DNA of 64,000 nt from Candidatus Enterococcus murrayae (lineage in GTDB: Bacteria; Bacillota; Bacilli; Lactobacillales; Enterococcaceae): contig NZ_JAFLVR010000026.1 of the NCBI RefSeq assembly GCF_017315985.1, positions 1 through 64,000 on the forward strand, given 5' to 3'. The stretch's first letter is position 1. Each line of letters starts with the position of its first letter. Shown here piece after piece: positions 8,359 through 16,756 of this stretch. The notes below the pieces were generated by a model that saw only the letters and a program-made list of their open reading frames with translations, had not been told where the DNA came from and did not search any database. Made by a program: the position numbers and the translations under genes.

Positions 8359-9327
8359 CTATTTCTTAGCTACTGGTCGTACATACTTCCAAAATCGTTC
8401 TGGGTCATGATAAAAATAGATCACTCGCCCAGGGATGGTATCATACTGATAGTCCGTATCAGAAAAATCAAAGCTTGCCATCGCTTTTTCTACCTCTTCC
8501 TCGACACTGCGATTTTCCTGTTCATAATCAAATGGTCCATGTTCAAAAACGAGGTATTCCGCTTCGGGAACATCAATCATCCTCATTTGTTCCGGTACTT
8601 CCCCTTGATAGTCTGCTGGTAAACGGACACCATAGCACTCCGATCGCAAAAAGCCCCAATCACAAAGACGTCCCTCCGGATCACTGATATATGCCATCGC
8701 CTGTCCGCTGCTGCTGTCAGTTTTGGTGCCGCCGTCATCATCCAGCTTTCCTTTGATACTATCCAACAGGCCGCTGATCGTATCACAGTCCTGCCCAGGG
8801 ATTTGGCTTTGCTTCTCCCAAAAATCCCAATAGCCGTTGCTCTGATTGTTTTTAATGTGTAAGAATTTGTGGTCTGGAATCGTAACAAAATACGTTTTGA
8901 TATCTTCGGTTGATTTCACCATACCGATCTCTCCTAATCCTAAAAAGTAGCGGTCGAAAGGATTGATTTTTGTGCGAAGTACGACTGGCCTAGGCTTTTT
9001 CCGATATTCGCTGGGCGCAACGCCATACATTCGTTTAAATGCACGAGTAAAAGCTTCATGGGAAGAAAAGCCATAATCAAAGGCGATTTCCAAAAAGCTT
9101 TTCTCATTGTCGCGGACTTCCTTTAAAGCAAAGGCCAATTTCCGTTGACGCAAATAATCGCGAAATGGCATGCCGGAAATTTCTTTGAATTTTCGCGTCG
9201 TATAGAACTCAGAATAGCCCATCTTACGAGATAATCTGCGCAATGTCAGTGCTTCATCATTGTAGTTGTCAATGCACTGATCGATTTCATCGACGATCTG
9301 CTGAATTTGTCTTTGCCACTCATACAT
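8359..9327 (-). CDS. AraC-family regulator with GyrI-like effector domain
   Basis: 322 residues. Two AraC helix-turn-helix motifs occupy residues ~10-108 (LRRLSRKMGYSEFYTTRKFK and IAFDYGFSSHEAFTRAFKRM). The C-terminal half (~120-320) is a GyrI-like small-molecule-binding domain, as in SoxS/Rob-like and multidrug-sensing regulators. It contains an extended linker insert near residues 185-215. The gene stands alone; target genes are not evident. A related protein with the same domain order is encoded at 53261-54157. Confidence 0.85.
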   Translation of the reverse strand: MYEWQRQIQQIVDEIDQCIDNYNDEALTLRRLSRKMGYSEFYTTRKFKEISGMPFRDYLRQRKLAFALKEVRDNEKSFLEIAFDYGFSSHEAFTRAFKRMYGVAPSEYRKKPRPVVLRTKINPFDRYFLGLGEIGMVKSTEDIKTYFVTIPDHKFLHIKNNQSNGYWDFWEKQSQIPGQDCDTISGLLDSIKGKLDDDGGTKTDSSSGQAMAYISDPEGRLCDWGFLRSECYGVRLPADYQGEVPEQMRMIDVPEAEYLVFEHGPFDYEQENRSVEEEVEKAMASFDFSDTDYQYDTIPGRVIYFYHDPERFWKYVRPVAKK

Positions 9328-9408
9328 TTGATTTCCTCCGTTTCGACTACCCTACATTTATTATAGGAATCAGGAAGAGGCGCCGCTTGATTTGACTTGC
9401 TCTTTTAA

Positions 9409-10563
9409 TCAATAGACGATTTTTACTTTATCGTTCATGATCTGCTTTGTCCGTTCTATAAAATATTCCCGTGACAAGTCCTGCCCTTGATTGACACGGA
9501 TCATGTGCTGATTCGCCAGCTCATTCGTATAATCCTTCAAGGCATAGGTTCGATAGGTTTGATAATTATCGCCAATGTATGTGATTGTCGGCCAGAATTC
9601 GACGTCTTCAAATTTGACGTCCTTCTTCTTCCTATCATAATCGATCGTCCAGCGCCCCATGCCGCCAAGCATTCGATCATTTTCTGCTTGTGAGGAAATG
9701 AAGTTCCCCAAAGAGTACATCACGAGTGTTTGATTCCCCGCTTCTCCTTTTAGATAGTCCATCGGCTGAATCACATGAGGATGTCCGCCAACGATCACAT
9801 CCACTCCGGCATCACTCAAAAGCTGTGCCAGCTGTGTTTGATTTTCATTTGGAACAAATTGGTATTCTTCACCCCAATGCATACTGACGATTTGAATATC
9901 ACTCTGCTGATTCAATTGCTTCATATCTTTTTTTATCTGCTCTTCGTCGATCAGATTCACTAAATAATCCTTGCCTTCAGGCAGCGGAATCCCATTCAGC
10001 CCGAACGTATAGGACATCAGGCCAACCTTGACCCCTTTGATTTTTTTGATATGGAGACGTTTGGCTTCAGGCGATTTTTGCGATCCAGTCACAGTGATAT
10101 CAGGATAGTTCTCCAAATAGTCCAGCTGTCTAACGATGCCCTCTTCCCCTTTATCCATGGTATGGTTACTAGCCGCAGATAGCCAGTTATAGCCTGCCTT
10201 ATGTAAAGAATCCAGCACCTGTGTTGGACCATTGAAGGTGGGATATCCAGATAGTCCCAGTTCTTCTCCCCCGCAGATCGTTTCCAAATTAATATAGGAA
10301 ATGTCTCGATCTTTATTTAAATACTCCGTAGGTTCATACATCTCATCAAATCGATAGGTCCCATCCGGCTGTCGCAAATGATCATAAATAAAATCATGGA
10401 TCAAGTTGTCTCCTACTGCTGAAAAATTTAGCTGCACTGAAGAAGCCTTTTCCGTTTTCGACACGTCCGAGGTCGTGTCCTTAGCACTTTTTTCCGGCTC
10501 CTTACTCCCGCACCCACTGAGAAACAAAAGAATGATCAAGCTCATTTTAAAAAAGTTCTTCAC
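9409..10563 (-). CDS. CapA-family lipoprotein (metallophosphatase fold)
   Basis: 384 residues from GTG at 10563 (AGAGGTTAG upstream). A lipoprotein signal ends at LFLSGC (Cys18), followed by a Lys/Ser/Thr-rich linker. The domain from ~45 to 330 has the metallophosphatase-like motifs of the PGA_cap family: GDNLIHD, NLET, SNHTMDKG and GGHPHVIQ. Family members include the poly-gamma-glutamate capsule protein CapA/PgsA, but here there are no capB, capC or capE genes nearby, so polyglutamate synthesis is unlikely. It is a membrane-anchored extracytoplasmic enzyme of unknown substrate. Confidence 0.85.
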   Translation of the reverse strand: MKNFFKMSLIILLFLSGCGSKEPEKSAKDTTSDVSKTEKASSVQLNFSAVGDNLIHDFIYDHLRQPDGTYRFDEMYEPTEYLNKDRDISYINLETICGGEELGLSGYPTFNGPTQVLDSLHKAGYNWLSAASNHTMDKGEEGIVRQLDYLENYPDITVTGSQKSPEAKRLHIKKIKGVKVGLMSYTFGLNGIPLPEGKDYLVNLIDEEQIKKDMKQLNQQSDIQIVSMHWGEEYQFVPNENQTQLAQLLSDAGVDVIVGGHPHVIQPMDYLKGEAGNQTLVMYSLGNFISSQAENDRMLGGMGRWTIDYDRKKKDVKFEDVEFWPTITYIGDNYQTYRTYALKDYTNELANQHMIRVNQGQDLSREYFIERTKQIMNDKVKIVY

Positions 10564-10824
10564 AGTCTAACCTCTTTTCGCTAGCTAAGTAACGATCGAT
10601 TGGCATTTGCAACGCGACAACTTTCTTCTATATAAACTATTTTACGTTAATTTGATAAAGATAGGAATCGCTATTTTAACCCTTTTCTATATAAACACAG
10701 ACTCTCTTTGATTTTTATTTCTCACTCTTCTGAGCTAAAAAATCACTTGTGAATTATTTCCATTTATCCTAAGATAGGCTGGTAAGCTCTTTTTTTGCTA
10801 TAGTTATAAACGGAGGTCAGATGT

Positions 10825-11217
10825 GTGAAAAAAATCATTTATTTTGCTCTTGGCGGGATCACCTTTGCCCTTGGAACCTTAGGAATTTTTCTTCCTTTTT
10901 TACCAACAACTGTCTTCTATTTGCTGACGGCCTTCTTTTGGCTGCGGAGTTCGGATAACTATTACAATAGGTTTATTCAGTCTTCCTTCTATCAACGGAC
11001 AGTGGAGGAGCCGATCGTCAAAAAGAAAATCACCAATGCCGGAATAGTCAGGATGTTTTTTATGATCTTCCTAGTCTTTTTAATCCCTGGGCTTTTAGTA
11101 GACAACGCATGGATGCGCATTTGTCTAGTTATCGTATATCTTGGTCATGTCATCGGTCTGACTTGGTACCTGCGGGGTAAAAAAATATCCGTGAAGACGA
11201 GGGAATCGAATGATTGA
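10825..11217 (+). CDS. YbaN-like inner membrane protein (DUF454)
   Basis: 130 residues from GTG at 10825, 8 bases after GGAGG; an ATG at 10821 is out of frame. The DUF454 signature is visible: GLGTLGIFLPFLPTTVFYLL-type N-terminus (here GTLGIFLPFLPTTVFYLLTA) followed by FWLRSSDNYYNRF. Three or four hydrophobic segments are predicted. Function of the family is unknown; some members are linked to haem use in other bacteria, but nothing here supports that. Confidence 0.85.
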   Translation: MKKIIYFALGGITFALGTLGIFLPFLPTTVFYLLTAFFWLRSSDNYYNRFIQSSFYQRTVEEPIVKKKITNAGIVRMFFMIFLVFLIPGLLVDNAWMRICLVIVYLGHVIGLTWYLRGKKISVKTRESND

Positions 11218-11258
11218 TGCCCCCTTACGCCATCATCGATAAAAATTGCTGCGAAAAA

Positions 11259-11308
11259 GAATCGCCAAAGAACTAGTATTGGATACTTGTCTTTGACGAT
11301 CCTTTTTT
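11259..11308. terminator. Bidirectional terminator between DUF454 and LysR genes
   Basis: Long imperfect stem (11261-11279 with 11283-11300) with a T run on the plus side and an A-rich left flank. Confidence 0.7.
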
Positions 11309-12233
11309 ATTTATCAAAAACCTCGAAGCCGTAATTTCTGATGTGCTGCTTGAGCAAGTCAATGTATTCTCGCCCCATTGGACTGAGGGCGATTTTTTTG
11401 TGCTTCAGATAGCCCAGCAGCATACTATCCTCTACCTCCAATGGGATCGCGACAATTTTTTCATCATTCAATTCACTGCTGATGATCCCTGAGCTGATTG
11501 TATAGCCGTCCAGTCCTACCATTAAATTGAAAATCGTCGCGCGATCGCTGATTTTGATATGTTTTTTGTAGTGCATCGTACTTAAAATTTCTTCGGAAAA
11601 ATAAAAAGAGTTCGTGTCCCCTTGTTCGTAGGATAAGTACGTGTAGTCTGTTAAATCCTCCAGACTTAGTTTTTTCTTTTGGGTCAGAGGATTGTCACGG
11701 CCGACAAAAACATGCGGCTGCGCTTCGAACAGTGGAATAAACTCCAGCTCCTTCTCATTAATCAAGCGTTTCAGAACCATCTCGTTGAAGCGGTTCAAAT
11801 AAATGATCCCGATCTCACTTTTAAAATGCTGAACATCGTTCAATGTATTCTCTGTCAGTGTTTCCCGCAAAGTAAATTCATATTCCTCAACGTCAAGCTG
11901 TTTGACTAACTCGACAAAGGCATGTACCACAAAAGCATAATGCTGTGCGGAAACACTAAACACCTGCTTACGGACCGTTTCCGTTTTAAATTTCGCATTG
12001 AGCAGATTGACCTGATCCAATATTCCCCGAGTATAGTTGATGAACTCCCGCCCTTCATTCGTTAAGGTCATTCCGGTTTTGCTGCGATAAAAAAGCTGGA
12101 GCTGATATTCTGTTTCCAGCTCCTTGATTGCTTGAGTTAAGCTAGGCTGGGAGATATAAAGCTGCTTGGCCGCTTCATTCATTGAACCCGTCTGAGCGAT
12201 TTTTTCTAAATATTCTAATTGCTGGATGCGCAT
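11307..12233 (-). CDS. LysR-family regulator
   Basis: 308 residues, normal LysR length. The N-terminal winged helix is clear (LEYLEKIAQTGSMNEAAKQL, then ISQPSLTQAIKELE). The rest is the periplasmic-binding-protein-like effector domain. It is divergent from the YxjG-like methyltransferase gene. A perfect palindrome ATAGGC-aaa-GCCTAT (12249-12263), which contains a T-N11-A core, lies just before its start. It probably controls the divergent gene and itself, in the manner of the MetR/CmbR-type methionine and cysteine regulators. Confidence 0.88.
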   Translation of the reverse strand: MRIQQLEYLEKIAQTGSMNEAAKQLYISQPSLTQAIKELETEYQLQLFYRSKTGMTLTNEGREFINYTRGILDQVNLLNAKFKTETVRKQVFSVSAQHYAFVVHAFVELVKQLDVEEYEFTLRETLTENTLNDVQHFKSEIGIIYLNRFNEMVLKRLINEKELEFIPLFEAQPHVFVGRDNPLTQKKKLSLEDLTDYTYLSYEQGDTNSFYFSEEILSTMHYKKHIKISDRATIFNLMVGLDGYTISSGIISSELNDEKIVAIPLEVEDSMLLGYLKHKKIALSPMGREYIDLLKQHIRNYGFEVFDK

Positions 12234-12248
12234 AGCTTCCTCCTATCG

Positions 12249-12263
12249 ATAGGCAAAGCCTAT
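12249..12263. promoter_or_regulatory. LysR-type operator box
   Basis: Perfect 6-bp inverted repeat ATAGGC/GCCTAT around three bases, containing a T-N11-A core, in the 114-bp gap between the divergent LysR and YxjG-like genes. Confidence 0.55.
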
Positions 12264-12347
12264 AACTAATTAAAGTCAATACGTATTACTTATTATACCG
12301 GAATTTTGATAAGATAAGTGAACTTAAATCATTAGGGGGCTTTTTCA

Positions 12348-13502
12348 ATGGGAAAATCAAGATTTCAATTAGTCGGATCGCTATTACGTCCGCAATCATT
12401 ATTAGACTACAAAAATCAAATCGAGCAACGTGAAGACATCACCTATCCCTTTTATGCTGATTTTGCTGGGTATGAGGAAACTGAAAGCAAGGCAATCTCA
12501 CAAATCATTCATGATCAAATAGACCATCAAATCGATGTTCTTACAGACGGCGAATATTCAAAATCAATGTGGCACCTTGATTTTATTTGGGGCCTTCAGG
12601 GAATTGAACGCTACATCGCTGACCATGGATATCAGTTTAAGGACTTTGACGGTGATTCTTTTGAAACGCGCAAAGATATCGGCATTCGAATCGTTGCTCC
12701 TTTATCGGGAAAAAACCATCATTTTCTTGAGATTTTTAAGAAAACCGCTGATCAGGCTCAGGGCCATGACGTTAAAATCACCGTATGGAGCATTGCTCAT
12801 GCCTTTACTGAACTCTCCGTCTTTGACGGATTATTCGGTACAGATCAAGTTTACAAAACGAAAGAAGAATTAAAAGCTGGACTGATTAACGCCTACAAAG
12901 AATTCCTAACAGAATATCAGGCAGCTGGCGGTAAGATCGTGCAATTCGATGACTGTCTCTGGGAGCTTTTTGATTCTAGCAATAAAGACAGCTTCTTCGC
13001 AGAAGGCAATGTGGATTTGATTGATTTAGCAAATGAGTTCGTAGCAGTAAATAATGAGATCGCTGATTTCGGGCACGAGCTGGGGTTACAGGTCTGGACC
13101 CATAATTGCCGCGGAAATTATGAATCTCGCCATGCTTCTGGCGGCACCTATCAAGCCATTGCTGAAAAATTCCTCGGCGAGCAGCACTATGATCGCTTCT
13201 TCTTGGAATGGGATGATGAACGTGCGGGCGACTTATCTGCGCTAGAAGTCTTGAAAGACAAAGAAAATGTGGAAGTGGTGCTTGGGCTGCTTTCTAGTAA
13301 AACCAATACATTAGATGATGAAGCTCGTGTGCTTCACTATCTCGACAAAGCCAGTACGATCATTCCAAAAGAGCGCCTATTTTTATCTCACCAATGCGGA
13401 TTTGCTTCCTGCGACAGCGGAAACAATCTGACCTTTGATGAACAGTGGGCAAAAATTGATCAGGGGCAAAAAATTGCCAAAGATTATTTTGCGAATAACT
13501 AG
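12348..13502 (+). CDS. MetE C-terminal-domain protein, YxjG/YxjH-like methyltransferase
   Basis: 384 residues, equal in size to the Bacillus YxjG/YxjH group, which keep only the catalytic barrel of cobalamin-independent methionine synthase. Zinc ligands are recognisable in WTHNCRGN (His and Cys) and SHQCGFAS (Cys). An N-terminal VGSLLRP and the DGEYSKSMW segment fit the homocysteine-binding side. The methyl donor for this short form is not established. It lies divergent from a LysR gene with a shared operator, suggesting sulfur or methionine control. A strong terminator follows. Confidence 0.85.
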   Translation: MGKSRFQLVGSLLRPQSLLDYKNQIEQREDITYPFYADFAGYEETESKAISQIIHDQIDHQIDVLTDGEYSKSMWHLDFIWGLQGIERYIADHGYQFKDFDGDSFETRKDIGIRIVAPLSGKNHHFLEIFKKTADQAQGHDVKITVWSIAHAFTELSVFDGLFGTDQVYKTKEELKAGLINAYKEFLTEYQAAGGKIVQFDDCLWELFDSSNKDSFFAEGNVDLIDLANEFVAVNNEIADFGHELGLQVWTHNCRGNYESRHASGGTYQAIAEKFLGEQHYDRFFLEWDDERAGDLSALEVLKDKENVEVVLGLLSSKTNTLDDEARVLHYLDKASTIIPKERLFLSHQCGFASCDSGNNLTFDEQWAKIDQGQKIAKDYFANN

Positions 13503-13511
13503 TTACTGCTT

Positions 13512-13550
13512 AAACAGGACAAGCGATTCCTTTTCGCTTGTCCTGTTTTT
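13512..13550 (+). terminator. Intrinsic terminator after the YxjG-like gene
   Basis: 14-bp stem AAACAGGACAAGCG/CGCTTGTCCTGTTT followed by a T run. Confidence 0.88.
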
Positions 13551-13639
13551 TGTGGAGAACATACTGACGAGACACTTTTTTTGTCGTTTTTCTTCATTTG
13601 ACGTACACTTCTGATGAAGAAAAAAAGAGGTGCAGAAAA

Positions 13640-14293
13640 ATGGAAGAAAACGTTCATGAACGGCTGATCTTCGGGATGGCTTTAGCAGCAACAGCTGGAG
13701 GCTTGGATGCTTATACTTATCTGGTGCATGGGGAAGTATTCGCAGGACTTCAAACAGGAAATTTTATTTTGCTGGGGGTTCATTTAGGTCAGGGCCACTG
13801 GCGTGCGCTATTTCATTATTTGATACCGATTCTCGCGTTTGCCTTTAGTGCATTGCTGGCACGCTACCTGCAAACCAAGCTCAGAAAAAATCAGCAGCTT
13901 TGGTTTTTGATTTTTGAAAGCACATTACTATTACTCGTAGGTCTCTTCTCTTCACATCTGCCAAATTTGTTAGCGAACGCCCTGCTCTCTGCAGCAGCGG
14001 CTGCTCAGCTTCAGGAATTTCAAAAGCTGAAGGGCAAGCCTTTTACTTCTTTGATGATGACAGGAAATCTACGAAATCTTTCAACTAACTTTTTTGAAGG
14101 CTACATCAAACATGATGCCGCTAAGCAAACAGCTTTTCGTGACACCTTGATTATTTTAGGCAGCTTTGTCTTAGGTGCTTTATTAAATGGATTTTTAGTT
14201 TCTTATTTCGCTCAGCGGACGATCCTATTCAGCCTGGTCTTTTTAACAATCGCAGGGGGCTTATTAATAACAGATCCATATACTTCTCATTAA
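13640..14293 (+). CDS. YoaK family (DUF1275) membrane protein
   Basis: 217 residues from ATG at 13640, chosen because AAGAGGTG precedes it; the frame opens earlier (13598) without a site. DUF1275 signature: GGLDAYTYLVHGEVFAGLQ then TGNFILLG near the N-terminus, and LMMTGNLRNLS in the middle. Six hydrophobic segments are predicted. Function unknown. It lies alone between two terminators. Confidence 0.85.
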   Translation: MEENVHERLIFGMALAATAGGLDAYTYLVHGEVFAGLQTGNFILLGVHLGQGHWRALFHYLIPILAFAFSALLARYLQTKLRKNQQLWFLIFESTLLLLVGLFSSHLPNLLANALLSAAAAAQLQEFQKLKGKPFTSLMMTGNLRNLSTNFFEGYIKHDAAKQTAFRDTLIILGSFVLGALLNGFLVSYFAQRTILFSLVFLTIAGGLLITDPYTSH

Positions 14294-14587
14294 AAACAAA
14301 AAGAGCGCTCTCTTTTTGTTTTTTTGTTTTAATAGGATTCTCGGGAGTGCCATTAGACTATAGTAATAGTCATTTTTTTCTCACAATTGATAATTATTTT
14401 ATTTTTATAAATTATGAGAATATCAAGACGTTTTATAAGACAAATTACTGAACCTTTCTTATACTAAACCTTACACATAAATAAAATGAATGATGAATTT
14501 TTTAATGGGTGAATGAACTATCATAATTACTTCTTTTACTTTTCCTTTCATTCATCTATAAAATTTAATTTTTTTCGGAGGATTATT
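14294..14587 (+). other. Leader and promoter region of the exopolysaccharide operon
   Basis: A terminator of the preceding gene (14295-14325: 11-bp stem with T tail) is followed by about 260 AT-rich bases without a gene. A -10-like TATACT occurs at about 14461 but no good -35 element precedes it. The ribosome binding site CGGAGG of the epimerase is at 14576-14581. The frame extending upstream of 14588 has no initiation signal. Confidence 0.5.
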
Positions 14588-15721
14588 ATGAGAAAAAAAG
14601 TATTTTTAGTATTTGGAACACGACCAGAAGCGATCAAAATGGCGCCATTAGCCAAGAAGCTAGCTGCAGATGAACGTTTTGAGTCCAAAGTAGTGGTTAC
14701 TGGACAGCATCGAGAAATGCTCGATCAAGTGCTGCAGGCCTTTTCGATCGTTCCTGATTATGATTTGAATATTATGCATCAGGGTCAGACTTTAAGTGAG
14801 ATCACTAGTCGTGTCCTTGAAAAATTGACTGCCATCTTACTGGAAGATCGACCTGATATTTTATTGGTCCACGGAGATACCACAACGACTTTTGCGGCTG
14901 CTTTAAGTGCCTTTTACCAACAGATACCTATCGGACACGTTGAAGCTGGGCTGCGAACTTGGGATAAATATTCTCCATTTCCAGAAGAAATGAATCGACA
15001 ATTAACAGATGACCTGACCGACCTTTATTTTGCTCCAACAATGAAAAGCAAAGAAAATCTGGTTAAGGAAAATCACCCGGAAAAATACCTATATGTTACA
15101 GGAAATACGGCGATCGACGCGATGGAAAATACTGTAGATAAGAATTACGTGATTCCAGCCGCTGTTTCAAAGGATCTGGACCGGATCGTTCTAGTCACCA
15201 TGCATCGCCGCGAAAATTTGGGCGAACCGATGCATGCTGTGTTTAGTGCGATACAAAAAGCCGCCAAGGATTATCCAGACACTCAATTTGTTTTTCCAAT
15301 GCACAAAAATCCAGCCGTTCGAAAAGTTGCCCTAGATCTTTTAGGCAACCTGGAAAATGTTTCATTGATCGAACCGTTAGATGTTATTGATTTCCATAAT
15401 TATGCTAAACAGAGTTATTTGATCTTAACAGATTCCGGCGGTGTTCAAGAGGAAGCGCCATCCTTAGGAGTTCCTGTGCTGGTGCTGCGTGACCAAACAG
15501 AACGACCAGAAGGAGTAGCGGCTGGGACACTGCGATTGGTTGGAACCGATGCTCAGACTGTTTACACGACGATCAAAGAGTTGTTTGAAGAACCAGCTGC
15601 TTATGACAAAATGGCAAAGGCCAGCAATCCTTATGGCGATGGAAAAGCCAGCGAACGAATTGCAGAAGCGATCGCACACTACTTTCAACTAGCCGAACGC
15701 CCAGAAGACTTCAGCCTTTAA
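14588..15721 (+). CDS. wecB: UDP-N-acetylglucosamine 2-epimerase (non-hydrolysing)
   Basis: 377 residues from ATG at 14588, 6 bases after CGGAGG. Family motifs: VFGTRPEAIKMAPL at the N-terminus, HGDTTTTFAAALSAF, VEAGLRTWDKYSPFPEE, MHRRENLG, the SGGVQEEAPSLGVPVLVLRD active-site loop and TERPEG. It converts UDP-GlcNAc to UDP-ManNAc in the cytosol. The next gene starts 13 bases downstream, and the GT2 synthase and GH8 hydrolase follow in the same operon. The UDP-ManNAc may therefore feed that synthase as well as wall teichoic acid linkage units (the usual mnaA role). Placement at the head of an exopolysaccharide operon is the interesting point. Confidence 0.93.
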   Translation: MRKKVFLVFGTRPEAIKMAPLAKKLAADERFESKVVVTGQHREMLDQVLQAFSIVPDYDLNIMHQGQTLSEITSRVLEKLTAILLEDRPDILLVHGDTTTTFAAALSAFYQQIPIGHVEAGLRTWDKYSPFPEEMNRQLTDDLTDLYFAPTMKSKENLVKENHPEKYLYVTGNTAIDAMENTVDKNYVIPAAVSKDLDRIVLVTMHRRENLGEPMHAVFSAIQKAAKDYPDTQFVFPMHKNPAVRKVALDLLGNLENVSLIEPLDVIDFHNYAKQSYLILTDSGGVQEEAPSLGVPVLVLRDQTERPEGVAAGTLRLVGTDAQTVYTTIKELFEEPAAYDKMAKASNPYGDGKASERIAEAIAHYFQLAERPEDFSL

Positions 15722-15734
15722 GGAGAACTACGAT

Positions 15735-16601
15735 ATGAAATATATCCAACGAATTCGAATCGAGTGGATGATGATCTTACTAGCCGCCGTCTTTCTCATT
15801 CAAAATTTGATTTTAGATGATCGTTTTGGTTTTGTTCCTGTGTTAAGTATTTCTCTCTTAGCCTTTTTCGGATTACTTGTTGGTTTTTTAGGGAATACTA
15901 TTACGGTCGCGGTTTTCTCTATGATGGTGATGGCTACAGGAACGTACTTGCTGTATTACACGCCTATTATCATGCCGCGGCTGGAAAAAATTTACTTGAT
16001 CATCGTTATTCCGATCTTTGCTGTCTTGGGACTTATTACAAAAAATAGTGTGCTCTTCAATCGGCGCTCAAATACCTTTCAGCCAAGAATGCGGCATTAT
16101 TTGACAACCTTAGATGAAACAACTGGTTTGTATAACAAAAAAGAATTTGAAGCCCGCTTTGAAAAATTTAAATGCGCCATGAATTTGTATGAAAAAATTG
16201 GCCGTGGTCTCATCGTATCCTTCTATACAGTTGATTACATCGAGCAATTGCGGTACCAAAATGACCAGGCGACCGATCAATTGCTGCAGGCCTTGGCGCA
16301 AGAATTGAGTGATATTCGTTTACCAGAAGAAGATCAGTTCTATTTAGGGGATGGCACCTTTGTCGTCATGTCTCCTATTTATCATTCAGGAGATAGTTTG
16401 ACGTTTATCCAAGAGCTGAACCGGATAACGAAAACACAATTTTCTCTATTTCCATTTAAAAATTTCGAACGTTCCCAAAACACGGTGATTCGTTTTGGTG
16501 AAATGGCAATTGAAGGTTCTACAGAATTAACCGCCGAACAGGTTATCAGTCGTGTGAGACGACGCTCCGAAGCCGATTTGACGGATGAATACATTTTATA
16601 A
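15735..16601 (+). CDS. Membrane protein with degenerate GGDEF domain
   Basis: 288 residues. Four hydrophobic segments fill residues 10-100. The C-terminal domain starts with DETTGLYNKKEFEARF (127-142), the standard opening of GGDEF domains. The active-site loop is YLGDGTF (203-209), so GGDEF is replaced by GDGTF, and a diguanylate cyclase activity is not expected. Upstream of the loop R195-x-x-E198 lies close to where an inhibitory RxxD c-di-GMP site would be, but one residue out of register and with Glu. By analogy with the degenerate GGDEF protein PssE of the Listeria Pss polysaccharide system it may be a regulatory subunit of the synthase encoded two genes downstream. Confidence 0.75.
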   Translation: MKYIQRIRIEWMMILLAAVFLIQNLILDDRFGFVPVLSISLLAFFGLLVGFLGNTITVAVFSMMVMATGTYLLYYTPIIMPRLEKIYLIIVIPIFAVLGLITKNSVLFNRRSNTFQPRMRHYLTTLDETTGLYNKKEFEARFEKFKCAMNLYEKIGRGLIVSFYTVDYIEQLRYQNDQATDQLLQALAQELSDIRLPEEDQFYLGDGTFVVMSPIYHSGDSLTFIQELNRITKTQFSLFPFKNFERSQNTVIRFGEMAIEGSTELTAEQVISRVRRRSEADLTDEYIL

Positions 16602-16615
16602 GGAGGGAAATAGTC

Positions 16616-16756
16616 ATGGATCAACTACTCATTTATTTTTTTGAAGCGAGTAAGGTCGTTACAGTGATATTTTTTATCGCGGCTGTGGTTCTATTTCTCT
16701 GCTTGTTGATCATCAAGGATCGGATTTGGCGCTACTTTAGGAGGCGGAATTATTAA
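16616..16756 (+). CDS. 46-residue single-span membrane peptide in the EPS operon
   Basis: A short gene of 46 codons. ATG at 16616 follows AAGGAGGG, which overlaps the stop codon of the GGDEF gene, and the TAA (16754-16756) overlaps the ATG of the GT2 gene by one base. Residues ~14-33 form one hydrophobic helix (VVTVIFFIAAVVLFLCLLII), followed by a basic tail KDRIWRYFRRRNY, so the N-terminus is probably outside. The ribosome binding site of the synthase (AGGAGGCGG) lies inside its last codons, so translation is coupled. Likely a small accessory subunit of the synthase complex. Confidence 0.75.
   Translation: MDQLLIYFFEASKVVTVIFFIAAVVLFLCLLIIKDRIWRYFRRRNY

Noticed and set aside
9409-10563. CapA-like protein as part of a poly-gamma-glutamate capsule locus
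   Set aside because: No capB/pgsB ligase or other capsule genes in the neighbourhood.
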